From the NCBI GenBank assembly GCA_036365515.1, contig CM070877.1:89041522-89105521 (forward strand): DNA of 64,000 bases, given 5' to 3'. This document shows positions 11,490 through 24,204 of this stretch, piece by piece. The notes below the pieces were generated by a model that saw nothing but the letters and a program-made list of their open reading frames with translations, was not told the DNA's origin and did not search any database. How positions within the stretch are numbered: the stretch's first letter is position 1; each line of letters begins with the position of its first letter. The position numbers and the translations under genes were made by a program. The stretch comes from Torymus aiolomorphi. Taxonomy: Eukaryota; Arthropoda; Insecta; Hymenoptera; Torymidae.

Positions 11490-13135
11490 GAGTAATTCTA
11501 CAGAACCTTTAACTTTTACAGTCTGCCACGATATATCATGAACGTAAATGAATATCGAACTCAACAATTAAGCTTCTTCTTGTATAATATATTAGAAAGT
11601 AGGCCCTTGTCTGTATTTAAGTGAAATAAGTATTGTAAAAAAGAACAACGAGCTCAAAGTACGATTTTTACCGAATTTAAGTGCGTACAACTTAAAAATT
11701 TTATTTTGATATCGCCATAAAAAAATAACTTTAGTCTATATCACTCTGCAAACTTAATTGAGTCTTCGTATAATCATACTTTTCAAAAAAAAAACTTGCC
11801 AAGAGTGTGCCAATCTTTAAAAAAATAGTGCAACCTAAAATGTGAGCGTACACCGATTTTTAGAAATTCGAAAATTATTTAATTTTTTCAATGTAGGAAA
11901 AATAACTTTGTATTTTTTCAATTTCTAGTGTCATACATTCATTCTACACTAAAAACCCTAAAAAATAGGATGTCCGGTATGCGTGTGCCTCAAAAACTTA
12001 TTTTGTAGTAACACTTTCAAAATCGTCTGATTTGTGCGTAACTCTTTCGAAAAAACAATATTTTCGAGTGGCACACTTCAAGGACGTTTAGAAAGGCTAA
12101 CAACTACGTTCCAATTTCTTCCTTATACTATTTCTGAAACTCCCATCACATGTTTAAGTTGTCGTCGGGTATCCTACATCGTAAAATCAACGTTTCAGTA
12201 GCGTAATATTGACAAAAAAATTTTTTTTTTATTATTCATTATTATTAAGTTTTGAAAACAAAACTAACAGTCTAAAAAATAAATTAAAGTTTTTCTAGGA
12301 TTAAAATAGCTGTTTGATATTAAGTGTATTATTCTGGAATTGTTTTTACGTGCAATATGTTTATATTGTGACAACTTTAAAATCTATAGTTCTTGTTATA
12401 AGTTTCATTAACCACAAGCCGCGATGTATACTTTCACAGTAATAACTTCATTCACTACGACGTAAGTAACGACACGCGACATATTTTATTGTCAAAAGCT
12501 CGCAATGACATAATATGTAGTAATGAACATATTCTGTATACATAATAATACAGAAATTCCTTATAAGGAAGTTCGAGAGCATTGAATAGCGGTGACACTT
12601 GCATGTTGATATCGTGCACCGTGTCTATCAATGAACTTGTTTAGTTTCACGTTTGGTATCTAGTAAACAAGACGTATGGATCGAAGCTGACTGACGATAC
12701 AGTAAGTAAATTTATTTTATGATAATAATTCTGATATTTATTTATTGCTCTTTGATCTTTAGTTTAATAAAATATTATTTGTTTCTATTATGAACTAGTT
12801 TTCAATATTTTTCCCAACGTTCATTATCATTTATTTATGTTTTTTTTCATCATCATTTATTAGTCACTATTGTCATCTAATTTATGAATTTGCAGAGGCT
12901 TGTTATTGACTCTACTTGATATAAGATAAAAATTTCTAAATTATTGTAAAAAGTTTAATTTTTTTCATATTTTGTGCAATATAAAAAATAACTTTGTCCA
13001 AAAACCAGTTACGCCAACTGTTTCTTACTCGCTAAGAGTTCTAGAAACTAGAAAAAAATGTCCCATTAGTGTGCCACCAAAATAATTTTTGATGATTTTT
13101 ACAAGTAAAAAGTTAAAGGTTCTGTAGAATTACTC
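11490..13135. mobile_element. 1.65-kb non-autonomous element with 28-bp inverted ends
   Basis: Left end GAGTAATTCTACAGAACC continuing to 28 matched bases, mirrored at 13108-13135. It is flanked on both sides by TA-rich sequence (a TATATATA duplication is possible but cannot be told from the microsatellite). No long reading frame; the interior is AT-rich unique-looking sequence. Superfamily not recognised. Confidence 0.65.
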
Positions 13136-13571
<436 letters not shown>

Positions 13572-13758
13572 CTAGGGGGGCTGCGCCCCCTACTCGCTCC
13601 GCTCATCAACCCCCCATCTTTGAAAAATAAGACCTTGAAGATTTTGAACCTATTTATTTTCAAGGTAGTGATTTTTTTTGAATATATAAGAGTACATTTA
13701 CGCTATCAATTTTGATTTAAAAATCTTTTGTTGTATTTTATTTTTATTATTTTATGTA

Positions 13759-14254
13759 TGTTTTTATTCGCGCAAGGCGGCGGAATGACGCTGGATCGGG
13801 CGGGATAATGAAAGCGATACACAACGCTATATTTCGCTAGCATGAGTTTATTGAGAAAGAAAATAAAAAGGTTACGTGTTAATACAATGATTATGTGATT
13901 AAATTACAATAAGAGAACTGAAAATGGAAAGGAGATATGAGTGCACGAGTTGCCTGAATGCTGGTGAAGAACCGATGTGTACACGCTGGAGTTCCGGATC
14001 AAGTAGGGCGAGCACAAGCGCCGCTGTTTCTTTTATAGGGGCGCTCCGCATGCCGCCTGGAGAGAAAGAGAGGGGAGCGCACGCGCGCGACCTCATGCAC
14101 GCGCCGCGGGCCGCGACGCCCGCGCGAACTCGTGTCCGCCCCGCCAAGGAGCGCCACCGAAGACGCGAGAGCCGTAAAGTGACCACGTGGGATGACTCCC
14201 GCCAGAATACACAAACAAATGCGCATCGACGCATTACCGAGAGCAGCGCGTACA
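13759..14254. mobile_element. 496-bp solo LTR
   Basis: Begins TGTTTTTATTCG and ends GCGCGTACA, flanked by ATGTA on both sides (13754-13758 and 14255-14259). Helitron copy A has the uninterrupted site at about 8517-8523 with a single copy of the duplicated bases. Unlike its surroundings it is GC-rich in its centre (14040-14200). No coding is expected in a solo LTR; the open frames within it look like chance in GC-rich DNA. Confidence 0.85.
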
Positions 14255-14692
14255 ATGTATAAACTGAAACTTAATTAAATTTCGTATACCGATTTCATTT
14301 GGCTATTGATTTAGAACTCTTATAATATCGTTTAAACAATCCCTCATTTATTTTATACTATTATTGCGTATATTTTATATTGTGAAATTTGTTTTTTGAA
14401 AATATAAGAGCATAATCACTTTAAAAATTTTGATTTAAAAATCTTTTCTTTGATTTTATTTGTATTTTTATATGGATCAAATCGAAATTTAATTAAATTT
14501 TATATACAATTTTCATTTAGCTGATTATTAAAATCTCTTATCATTCAAATAATTTCTCTTTTATTTTATACTTTTATTGCGTATATTTTATATTGAGAAA
14601 TTTGGTTTTTGAATATATATGAACATATTTTTTAATAAATATATGCAATAAATATATATACATATTTACTTATATAACTAATTGTTTTTTTT

Positions 14693-16830
14693 TTAATTAT
14701 CAAGAATTTCTTCCCAAACAATATTTTCAATTTCTAATGAATTTTCTAAATTATTTTGTATATAATATATGTTATCTGGATTTCTACATCGTGGTAAAGC
14801 AACATATAATTGACTGTGTGAGAATAATTGCCTTTTGATGTATAACCCTACATAATCAAAACTTTGTCCCTGAGATTTATTAATGGTCATGCAAAATGCT
14901 AATGTTAATGGAAACTGTGTTTTATAAAGAATAAACGGTAATGAAGAAGATTCTCCTGTATTTAATGTAATTCTTGGAATAAAAAATCTATTACCTACTT
15001 TTTCTCCTGTTAATATTTCTGCTTCAATATTATATCTAAATAATTTGGTTATTTTAAGTCTAGTACCGTTACACAAACCTTCGTGTATACTCAATTTCTA
15101 ATTAACATAACAATAGCATTAACTTTTAAATCTAATTTATGAGGTGGCAAACCTTCATAAATATTGTTTAATGTTTCTATTGGAAAAAGTAGATGAATGT
15201 TGTCATCACTTTGATCAACACCTTTATAATCTGTACTATAATAAGTCTTCTTATCACCATTTAATAACATTAAAATTTTTTTATTCAAAAATTTAATGTC
15301 TTCATTATGAGGTGCTAAAATAACACGATCATAATCATTTATTTTATTAACATTTTTATAAATTTGTAATCAAACATCGTTAGTTCTACAATTATTAGGT
15401 ATTTTAAAAGGATTTATATTACCGTCTCCAATTTGTAATAATAATTTTCAGAATTCATTATTCTCAGAACGAATATTGTGTTTTAATTTGAAAATTTTAA
15501 ATAAATGCCAAAGTTCAGAATATTTAATAGTGTCTTCAATTATAGCACTTCTAAATCCGTTTTTCATTACTGGGAGTATTTGTCGATAATTACCTCCTAA
15601 AATTATTAATTTTCCCCCAAGAGTTAAATCGTTTGTACATAAAACTCTTAAAGTTCTGTCAATAATTTCTAACGCTTTTTTGGGTATCATAGATGCTTCA
15701 TCCCAGATTATAACTTCTGTTTCTCTTAATTTCTTTTTATCTGATTCTAATTTTAAAAAAGAATTTTCAATACTATTTATATCTAATGCTAATCTAAAGG
15801 TTCTATGAGTAGTCATTCCTTTGGGTAATAGAATAGACGCTATACCAGTCCAAGCCATTGATATAATATTTTTTCCTTTTGATTAAAAATAATAAATTAA
15901 AGTTTTATATAAAAATGTTTTATCCGAACCTCCAGGACCGTCTATAAAATTTATTTTATTTATATTTTTATAAGTTGTTTGAAAATAAATTTTTTATTTT
16001 CATTTAATTTTCTAAACATATCTTCGAATATTTCCTTACTAATTGAAATTGTTTTACTATCGTATTTTATATCATTTATGATGGAATCAGGTTCAGGTAA
16101 TCCAAAATCTGTATAAGATAAATCTTCCAACAATAATAATTTATTTATATGATCTAAAGCTAAGTTATCTTTATTTTCATGAAAATCTTTACGAAAGTAT
16201 TTTTTAAAATTTTCCCAAATAATATTGGCTTGAATATTTTCTGTTAGTAGAAACACAGTAAAAAATTTACGTAATTGAAAAGGTAACATGATACGACATG
16301 CTTCTTCAACAATTTTTAAAATTTGTAAATCGTTTTCTATTAAATCCATTGCAGTCGCTGCTACCTATGAGTATTATAAGTTACATTTTTATATGTACGT
16401 AAATCTTTAATGGAAGTAGCGCCTTTTATACGACTTAATATTAATTATAAAGCGAATCTTCCAGAATCTTTTGGAGATACTATATTTAAACGTCCAATAG
16501 CATAAAGTTTTTTTTCACGTTCACGTATTACCCAAACTTATTTTGCGTTAAATATATAATAATGCGGTATATTAACGTATTTTATATTATTTGCAAATTT
16601 ATCATTTTTATTCAAGTCAAACCACGCTGTTAAAGTTGTTTTCCAATTATCAAGAGCATCTATTTCATAATTTTCTTCAAAAACAATTTTTTGTTGATTT
16701 TCTGTATGAACTGCTAAACGGATAACAGTATGACTCCTTCCACATAAGGGAAATTTTTGTAACCGCCATGCTGCTTCCATTGGGCTCAAGTACCGGCCAT
16801 CAATATATTCAGTAATTTCATCATATATTT
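14693..16830 (-). pseudogene. Helitron B Pif1-like helicase pseudogene
   Basis: Minus-strand mirror of the copy A helicase: MEAAWRL (about 16770), Walker A (about 15930), Walker B WDEAS (about 15700), GG-YRQ (near 15590, with D changed to N), MTINKSQGQSFDYVGLY (about 14850-14890, intact here but stopped in copy A) and LPRCRNP, with the natural stop at 14693. At least four frame breaks, near 15095, 15300-15440, 15890 and 16360-16540. Confidence 0.88.
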
Positions 16831-18061
16831 TCCATTTCTTTTGTCATCATTTTTTTTTTAATGTACAAAAAGCTCTATCACTACCTTATTTTGCCTTATT
16901 TTTTTTAAATGTTGTTGACGATTGAAAAGGTTTAGGAAAATTTTTTGTACAAACGTCTTTACATTTATCGTAACACGGAGAATTTTCACTGTGTGGTCCA
17001 TGTAACATATGTTTCACAACTAATTTTTGTATTTTTTATCATTATTAGAAGGTATCTCAGCAGAAATGTGTTTATTAATAGCTTCTGGTGTCATTAATTT
17101 ATTTTTATGATCTAACATTACTACAAGATGTGCATACGGTAATCCTCTTTTCTGAAATTCAATAGTATACACATAAGCTAAAGCATTTCCAAAAATTTGA
17201 TGGTTTTCTATATCATTAAGTAAACACTTAAATTTTGTATAAAATAATCTAACTGTAATATTTGATATATCATTGGGCGTAGTTCCGATAGGAAATGTCG
17301 TTAATACATTTTTTAATTCTTTCCACTTAGGATTACACGTCATAGTTATAAATAAATCAGGTCGACCAATATTTCTTACTATTGCGATTGCATCTTGATA
17401 ATGTTGCTGCATATATCTAGGAATACCTATATAAGTTGCTGGTAGTACAAAAATATTTCCTAGTCTTTCTTTTTTTTCAAAATTTTCTGATATATTTAAT
17501 GCACTATTTATAACATGATCCCTCAAACCTTGATAACATTCAGTACACAATTTTTGTTGTTTCTGCCTAAAATAATTCATTCTATTGTTTTCTATCATAA
17601 TATAGGCATGTAAAAAGAATTGTTAGGTTAGTCTCCCTCCAAATAAATGTGGATTGAAATTTTCTGAATTTGGTCTGTAAGCTAATCTATAAGAATAGTG
17701 CTGTAAAATTGTTAGAAGGTTTTCTTTTGAATCATATGGTTTTTTTAGTATAACCAATACTCCAGCCTAAATCTCCTGAAGGAAAAAATAATGGAAATAC
17801 CATTGGGTCAACATGATGTGATAATTTACTTAAATATGTGTATTCTTTTTCATTAGAACTATTTTTCGGATAAACGCATAGATCATAATTATGAGGGATT
17901 CCTGATTTGGAAATAATTATAGCTGCACATTCCGACGTTAATGGTTTAGTATAATTATGTTTTTGATTATTATTGTTACGAACAAAATATATTTTATAAT
18001 TTGAAAGTTTCTCTGTATTAGTTATTTCGTGTAAATATTTATACTGTTTAGCATAAGGTTT

Positions 18062-18766
<705 letters not shown>

Positions 18767-18836
18767 TATATATATATATATATATATAAATATTTGACCA
18801 CAGGAAGGTTCTGCATTTTTTTTTGGTAATAAAGTA

Positions 18837-20130
18837 CGAGGGTCATTTGATAAGTACCTAGCCTACAAATGAAAACACCAAAATTTTACAAAAAATAAAA
18901 TTTATTTTTCAATGTAGTCTCCTTTTAGTTGAATACACTTGGTCCAGCGGTGTTCCAATTTTTTTAACCCCGTTGAAAAAAATGTTTTCTCTTGGTTTGC
19001 ATAATAGGCCTCCGTGGCGGCGATTATTTCGTTATTGGAGTGGAATCTCTTCCCGGCGAGCGAATTTTTTAGGTTCGGAAACAAAAAAAAGTCACACGGA
19101 GCCAAATCTGGAGAATACGGTGGATGGGGCAGCAGTTCGTAGCGTAATTCGACCAATTTAGCCGTGGCGAGTGCAGAAGTGTGAGCCGGTGCATTATCGT
19201 GGTGGAAAAGCACTTTCTTTTTAGGCAAATGGGGCCGTTTTTCTTCTAACACGGCGTCAAATCGGCTCAATAGTTCGGCGTAGTACTGTCCTGTGACCGT
19301 TTTGCCCTTCTCCAGATAGTCAATAAAAATCACACCTTGAGAATCCCAGAAAACAGTGGCCATCACCTTTCCGGCCGACGGGATCGTCTTCGCCTTCTTC
19401 GGAGCAGGTTCACCGGGTAAGATCCACTGTTTTGACTGCTCCTTGGTCTCTGGAGTGTAGTAGTGAATCCATGTTTCGTCGACGGTCACGTAACGACGCA
19501 AAAACTCTTTTGGATTGCGATTAAACAGCTCCAAACACTGCTCTGAACTGGTCACACGGATGCGCTTGTTGTCTGCAGTCAGCAAACGCGGCACCCACCT
19601 TGCTGACAGCTTCCTCATGCCTAAAATCTCATGTAGGATATGCCACACGCGTTCTTCTGAGATGCCTACTATCGCAGCTATCTCGTGCACCTTTAATCGG
19701 CGGTCTGACAAAACGATATCGTGTATTTTTGTCACGTTCTCCTCCGTAGTGGCTGTTTTCGGAGCACCTGGGCGTGGATCATCAAAAACCGACGTACGAC
19801 CACGTTGAAACTCGTTATACCAAAATTTAACGGTCGCCATCGAAGGAGAAGCATCCCCATACACTGCATCCAAGCGTTCTTTAATTTCACTGCGCGATTT
19901 CCCTTCCAAAAACAAGAATCGAATCACCGACCGATATTGTTCTTTCTCCATTTTTTCAAAAATCAACGGACACATTTGCTTTCACACGCTCTCAAAAATA
20001 AACTACAACTCCGATCCGGCTGAAATTTCGTCTGTAACCGTTTACAGGAAGATACTGCACTGTAGTGTATTTCTGGTGCGATAGTGGCACCATCTGGCGG
20101 TGAGGCTAGGTACTTGTCAAATGACCCTCG
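18837..20130 (-). mobile_element. Mariner (DD34D) transposon, apparently intact
   Basis: Inverted repeats CGAGGGTCATTTGATAAG / CGAGGGTCATTTGACAAG (27 bp with one mismatch), with TA on both sides (18835-18836 and 20131-20132). Helitron copy A at about 455-475 gives the empty site with one TA. Length 1,294 bp with one uninterrupted transposase, so this is probably a young insertion. Confidence 0.95.
18902..19975 (-). CDS. Mariner transposase, DD34D
   Basis: 357 codons with no interruption. The N-terminus carries the paired helix-turn-helix DNA-binding region (residues about 15-125, including GRTSVFDDPRPGAP and a WHILHE-like motif between the two parts). The catalytic triad is the D of VTVDETW, the D of HHDNAPAH and the D of SPDLAPCDFF, with 34 residues between the second and third, as in mariner. 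It excises and inserts the element at TA. Start chosen at 19975; a second methionine at 19951 (MEKEQYR) is equally plausible. Full length and open, so possibly active. Confidence 0.95.
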   Translation of the reverse strand: MCPLIFEKMEKEQYRSVIRFLFLEGKSRSEIKERLDAVYGDASPSMATVKFWYNEFQRGRTSVFDDPRPGAPKTATTEENVTKIHDIVLSDRRLKVHEIAAIVGISEERVWHILHEILGMRKLSARWVPRLLTADNKRIRVTSSEQCLELFNRNPKEFLRRYVTVDETWIHYYTPETKEQSKQWILPGEPAPKKAKTIPSAGKVMATVFWDSQGVIFIDYLEKGKTVTGQYYAELLSRFDAVLEEKRPHLPKKKVLFHHDNAPAHTSALATAKLVELRYELLPHPPYSPDLAPCDFFLFPNLKNSLAGKRFHSNNEIIAATEAYYANQEKTFFSTGLKKLEHRWTKCIQLKGDYIEK

Positions 20131-20132
20131 TA

Positions 20133-20410
20133 TTTGGCGTTATATGACAAACTTGTCTTTGAATATTTAAATTATAAATAGCTTTTTTCTTTTCGTATTT
20201 TACGTTTGCACTAAATGTAGCAAAGCAAAATAAGTTATTATAATATCTGATTAAAGTTCGAAAATTGTTATCATATAATAATAGATTCTTTAGTGTTTTA
20301 TTATATATACTTAGCGGAGACAAAATTATGTTACCCTTACTACAACAAATTGATTTATTATTTTCTTCTTTCCAATATACTGCCGAACAAAATTTACAAA
20401 CATAACTCAT
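20133..20410 (-). pseudogene. Helitron B N-terminal cysteine-motif segment
   Basis: Mirror of 175-440, starting MSYVCKFC at 20410 on the minus strand, cut by the mariner insertion at 20132. Confidence 0.8.
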
Positions 20411-20590
20411 ATTACCAAAATATGATTCATACTCTAAATTTCTATTTTTACTACATTTCTGTTTATTTATTTTTAACGTAGAAAAGGATGATGACGCGAG
20501 ATGTTCGAGGACGAGCTCGGCAACGCCTCTCCTACACTATATATATATAAGAGAAAGAGAGAGAAGAAGAGAGAGATAGAGAGAGGGGGA

Positions 20591-21200
20591 GAGAAAGAAC
20601 TAACGAGGGCACTCAATTCGTCTCTCGCCGTTTACTCATGCTCTGTTTGCAGTTGCTGCACTTTTCTTTGGGAAGAAAAAATACGGACAGCGTTCGACTT
20701 GTAATTGAACTGTCAAATGAATGCGCATACGCCCCGCTGCGCTCGCGTGAGGTTGGCGTTATCCTTGATTTGAATAATTAAGAAATTTCCTTTCAAAAAG
20801 TTGCTCTGTAATTAATTGGTCTCGTTAATTGCGGAAAAAAGGCGCGCATTATAATAAATGCGCAAACGCGCTTCTTGCGCTGATGGCAGGAGGGTGACAT
20901 AGTTTGTTTTCAGAAAGCAGCCTGTTATTTGTGTATCGAGGTGAAGAACTGACAACGGAGCGATGCAAAAGTTGTCGACGGAAGTGTCTTCTGCATCACA
21001 GATAGTTGTCATTGGAGGGACAATGCGGAGGGACAATGCGGAGGGACAATGCGGAGGGACAATGCGGCGGGATGCGGAGGGACGCGGAGGGACGCAGAGG
21101 GACGCGGAGGGACGCGGAGGGACGCGGTGGGATGTGGAGGGACGCGGAGGGACGCGGAGGGTTAACGACTCAATTCAGCTTACAACTATATAGTATAGTA

Positions 21201-21243
<43 letters not shown>
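20591..21243. other. Intergenic with G-rich minisatellite and (TA)n
   Basis: No supported gene. 20591-21015 is unique-looking. 21016-21162 is a tandem array of GAGGGACGCG / GAGGGACAATGCG units (10-13 bp). 21207-21242 is a (TA)n tract next to the fold-back element. Confidence 0.7.
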
Positions 21244-21244
<1 letters not shown>

Positions 21245-21314
21245 TCTTAACTTTAAGAGTTATTATTACAACTTGGACATATCTATTCTACTTTATACTA
21301 CCATGCCCTTGATA

Positions 21315-22164
21315 ATCCTAGCGGAAAAATGCTTTATTAATATTGTCTATCGTCTGTTAACTTAATGAATATATAATAAGTACTCAATTAAATGAATATA
21401 ATCATACCTCACTTTGTAAAGGGGAGAGCACAGAGTTCGGGTGGCTAATTCTCATAAAACTTGGTACAAAGGCTTCTTGATTTATGAAAAAAAAAGGATG
21501 CACAAAGCCTTTTTTCTTCCAATAGACCCTCCATCAAATTTTCACGATTTCAAACATTTTAATTCATTGAATAAATATTAATATTTACATTTTAACATAT
21601 GGACAGCATTTTTCAGTTCATTATTGACCCTTTCGCTTCCTCAAATAAGAAAAATCTATCTTGTCTAATAAATTGCAATTATATTATCTGTAAATATGTA
21701 AAGTTGTTTTCAAATCAAACAAATTATATATAATATGGTTTAAGAAAATATGTATCTTGATACGCAACAAATATGTTTCATTACAATAAGACAAGAAATT
21801 TCTTTTATACTTTTGCTAATGAAGAATTTTACCTAACCATTTTACATATTTACAGATAATATTATTGCACTTTATTAGTCAAGATAGATTTTTCTTATTT
21901 GAGGATGCGAAAGGGTCAATAATGAACTGAAAAATGGTGTAAATTTGATGGAGGCTGTACTCGAAGAGAAAAGGCTTTGTGTATCCTTTTTTCTTAAATC
22001 AAGAAGCCTTTGTACGAAGTTTTACTAGAATTAGCCATCCGGACTCTGTGCTCTCCCATTTACAAAGTAAGGTATGATTATATTCATTTAATTGTGTACT
22101 TATTATATATTCATTAAGTTAACAGACGATAGACAATATTAATAAAGCATTCTTCCACTAGGAT
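21315..22164. mobile_element. 850-bp palindromic element in the fold-back left arm
   Basis: Nearly the whole length folds on itself about a centre near 21750. Arms open with ATCCTAGCGGAAAAATGC and close with GCATTCTTCCACTAGGAT. Inner matched blocks include TTGTCTATCGTCTGTTAAC and GGAGAGCACAGAG. The outer sequence ATCCTAGCGG also belongs to the host arm, so the exact insertion boundary and duplication are unresolved. No coding. Confidence 0.65.
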
Positions 22165-22197
22165 GAATCCCCGAAGATCCGACCAACCGAAGAAATA

Positions 22198-22203
22198 ACC
22201 ACC
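22198..22203. other. Polinton target site duplication, left (ACCACC)
   Basis: ACCACC directly precedes the terminal AGTAGTATATGG; it is repeated at 37849-37854. The uninterrupted site is preserved once in the opposite arm of the host fold-back (reverse complement near 39830-39835). Six bases is the Polinton hallmark. Confidence 0.97.
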
Positions 22204-22731
22204 AGTAGTATATGGACTGGTATAGCGAGACATATCATATTACACGGGGGGAGGGGGGCGCCACGCCGCGGGTGGGGTCATTAAGTTAAGTGTTATGTAA
22301 ACAGTAGCTGCACGGTAGCTAATGACCCATGTCAAGGACCCATGTCAATGGGGGCTATTGTTTTCAAAACCGCTACTGTTTTGTAAACAAACCACTCATT
22401 AACAATAGGTAATTAGCTACTGTTTACATAACATTTATACCCTCTTGACACCTCCATGTAATATGATACGCGCTATACCAGTCCATGTACTACAGAGAGA
22501 GAGAGAGAGAGGACGCACACATCCACCCACGCACACCCGCCCGCCCCACCTACCCACCCACCCCCACCCACCCACACACCCACAGAGAGAGATGGCGCAA
22601 CCACACACCCACTCACACCCACCCACCCATCCACCCCCACCCACCCACTCACACCCACCCATCCACCCACTCACATTCACCCACCCACTGACACACACCC
22701 ACCCACCCACACCCACTCATCCACACTCACC

Positions 22732-22760
<29 letters not shown>
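22204..22760. repeat. Polinton left terminal inverted repeat
   Basis: The outer ~290 bases (22204-22493) match the right end closely and are themselves palindromic: TATGGACTGGTATAGCG (22211-22227) pairs with 22471-22487, and GTTATGTAAACAGTAGCT (22292-22309) with 22415-22432. Inside this lie (GA)n and CCACCCA-type repeats that also match the right end, but with length drift. Confidence 0.9.
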
Positions 22761-22773
<13 letters not shown>

Positions 22774-22891
22774 CCAACACACCCACCCCGCGCCCACATA
22801 CCCTCCCAGCCACCCACCCACACCCACATCCGGCCACCTACCCACCACCCGCCACCCACCCCAACGCACCCACCCGCCCATAACCACCCAC

Positions 22892-22954
<63 letters not shown>

Positions 22955-23309
22955 AAGAGAGAGGTGGCGGGTAGAGAGAGTAAAAACAACGTTTATATAT
23001 TTATTTATTAATATTTATTGACGCTCACGCACACACACACACACGTGCGCATACATTTACGTGCGTACGCAGCGCTGCGATTGTCACACACACACGTACA
23101 CACACACGCACACACATACACACACACACACACACACGAATATCCACACATACATTTACGTGTGTTCGCAGCGCCATGGCCGTCACACACACACACACAC
23201 ACTCACTCCCGTACGTTTTCGTGTGTTCGTAGACACCGTATTTCACTTGTCACGGTGCGTTCATTCATGTGCGTTCACTTCCCACACGCGCACATTGTTT
23301 TTACACTGG

Positions 23310-23356
<47 letters not shown>

Positions 23357-23406
23357 GTGCGTCCTTTGATGGTGTATCCGCTGCTTGCCTTCATCGATAC
23401 TTCAAT
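22761..23406. repeat. Low-complexity subterminal region
   Basis: (GA)n tracts, CCCACCCA repeats, (CA)n with GTGCG blocks repeated around TACATTTACGTG (23051 and 23151), and a (GCT)n run (23310-23350). The long open frames across this part are repeat artefacts. Confidence 0.8.
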
Positions 23407-24204
23407 CTATCCGACGCTAGGCGATCCGGGTGTGTCTATTCCTATAAGGCACTTACACGTGCTTTCACGGCAGGCACCGTATCTAAAGTTTTTGCAGTGC
23501 CAGCACTGCTCCCATGACCGGCCCTCCGGGTCACTCTTGAGAATGCGGAACATAATTCCGCACACGTTGCACTTGACGCTGGTGATATTGGATGGTGGTG
23601 GTGGGGGTGGTCTTTGAGTCCGTTGCTGCTGATCGAGGCGCTTTATTTTCGACTCTAAGCGTCGAATCATCTCCTTGGCCTGAACCGCACCGGCGCGATA
23701 ACGTTCCAGCTTTTTATGATATCTTGCGAGCCTTTTTCGCAGACTCGCTACTTCTTGGTCCATTGCTCGGTGAATACTGGTTCTGTCAGATTCTGTTAAA
23801 CACTGAGTAGAGTTGCGACTTGGCCACGTTGGTGGGGAGACCTCTGTGGTGGGGTGCGACTGTGGAGTGCTAGCGCCTGCTAGCTGGGCTCTCCGAAGCG
23901 CTGACCCTTGCGCACAGGCCCACGCTTCTACCCCGGCTCTGCGCTCCTTAGGCCACACGCTCAAAAGTAAAGTAATGTCTTCGTGACATTTAGCCAAACT
24001 TTTGCTACGAATGCAAATATATTTGCATATCTTATTTAATAACCGTCGGTCACCGGGTCCGTCAAAGTCGCGCTGTATGCGGTTTTCTATGTTGGCCGCG
24101 TCGCTCTCAACCCTTGCTATCTGTTTGGTCTCTCGTTGTGCATAATAGCAGAGTTCACACAGAACCGCTACTATAATCTGGAAACCCGCACAGCTAGATT
24201 CCAT
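23407..24204 (-). CDS. Coiled-coil, zinc-ribbon Polinton protein of unknown function
   Basis: 265 codons on the minus strand, the only Polinton gene in this orientation, starting at an ATG at 24204. Residues about 1-100 have no recognised domain. A strongly charged heptad region at about 147-200 (MDQEVASLRKRL onward) predicts a coiled coil. A proline run follows, then a C-terminal zinc-ribbon-like set of cysteines (CNVC, CWHC and a terminal CxxxxCxC). Such a protein could dimerise and bind nucleic acid, but that is inference. I do not recognise a family. The coiled-coil methionine is an alternative start. Confidence 0.6.
   Translation of the reverse strand: MESSCAGFQIIVAVLCELCYYAQRETKQIARVESDAANIENRIQRDFDGPGDRRLLNKICKYICIRSKSLAKCHEDITLLLSVWPKERRAGVEAWACAQGSALRRAQLAGASTPQSHPTTEVSPPTWPSRNSTQCLTESDRTSIHRAMDQEVASLRKRLARYHKKLERYRAGAVQAKEMIRRLESKIKRLDQQQRTQRPPPPPPSNITSVKCNVCGIMFRILKSDPEGRSWEQCWHCKNFRYGACRESTCKCLIGIDTPGSPSVG

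Noticed and set aside
13899..14262. Overlapping Arg-rich frames (112-118 codons) in the 496-bp insertion
   Set aside because: Confined to the GC-rich centre of a solo LTR with proven target duplication; frames on both strands and no family resemblance.
22435..23617. Long Thr/His/Pro- or Gly/Val-rich frames on both strands near the Polinton left TIR (and 37057-37624 at the right)
   Set aside because: Low-complexity CCCACCC, (CA)n and (GA)n repeats read in all frames; mirrored at the other TIR without a gene.
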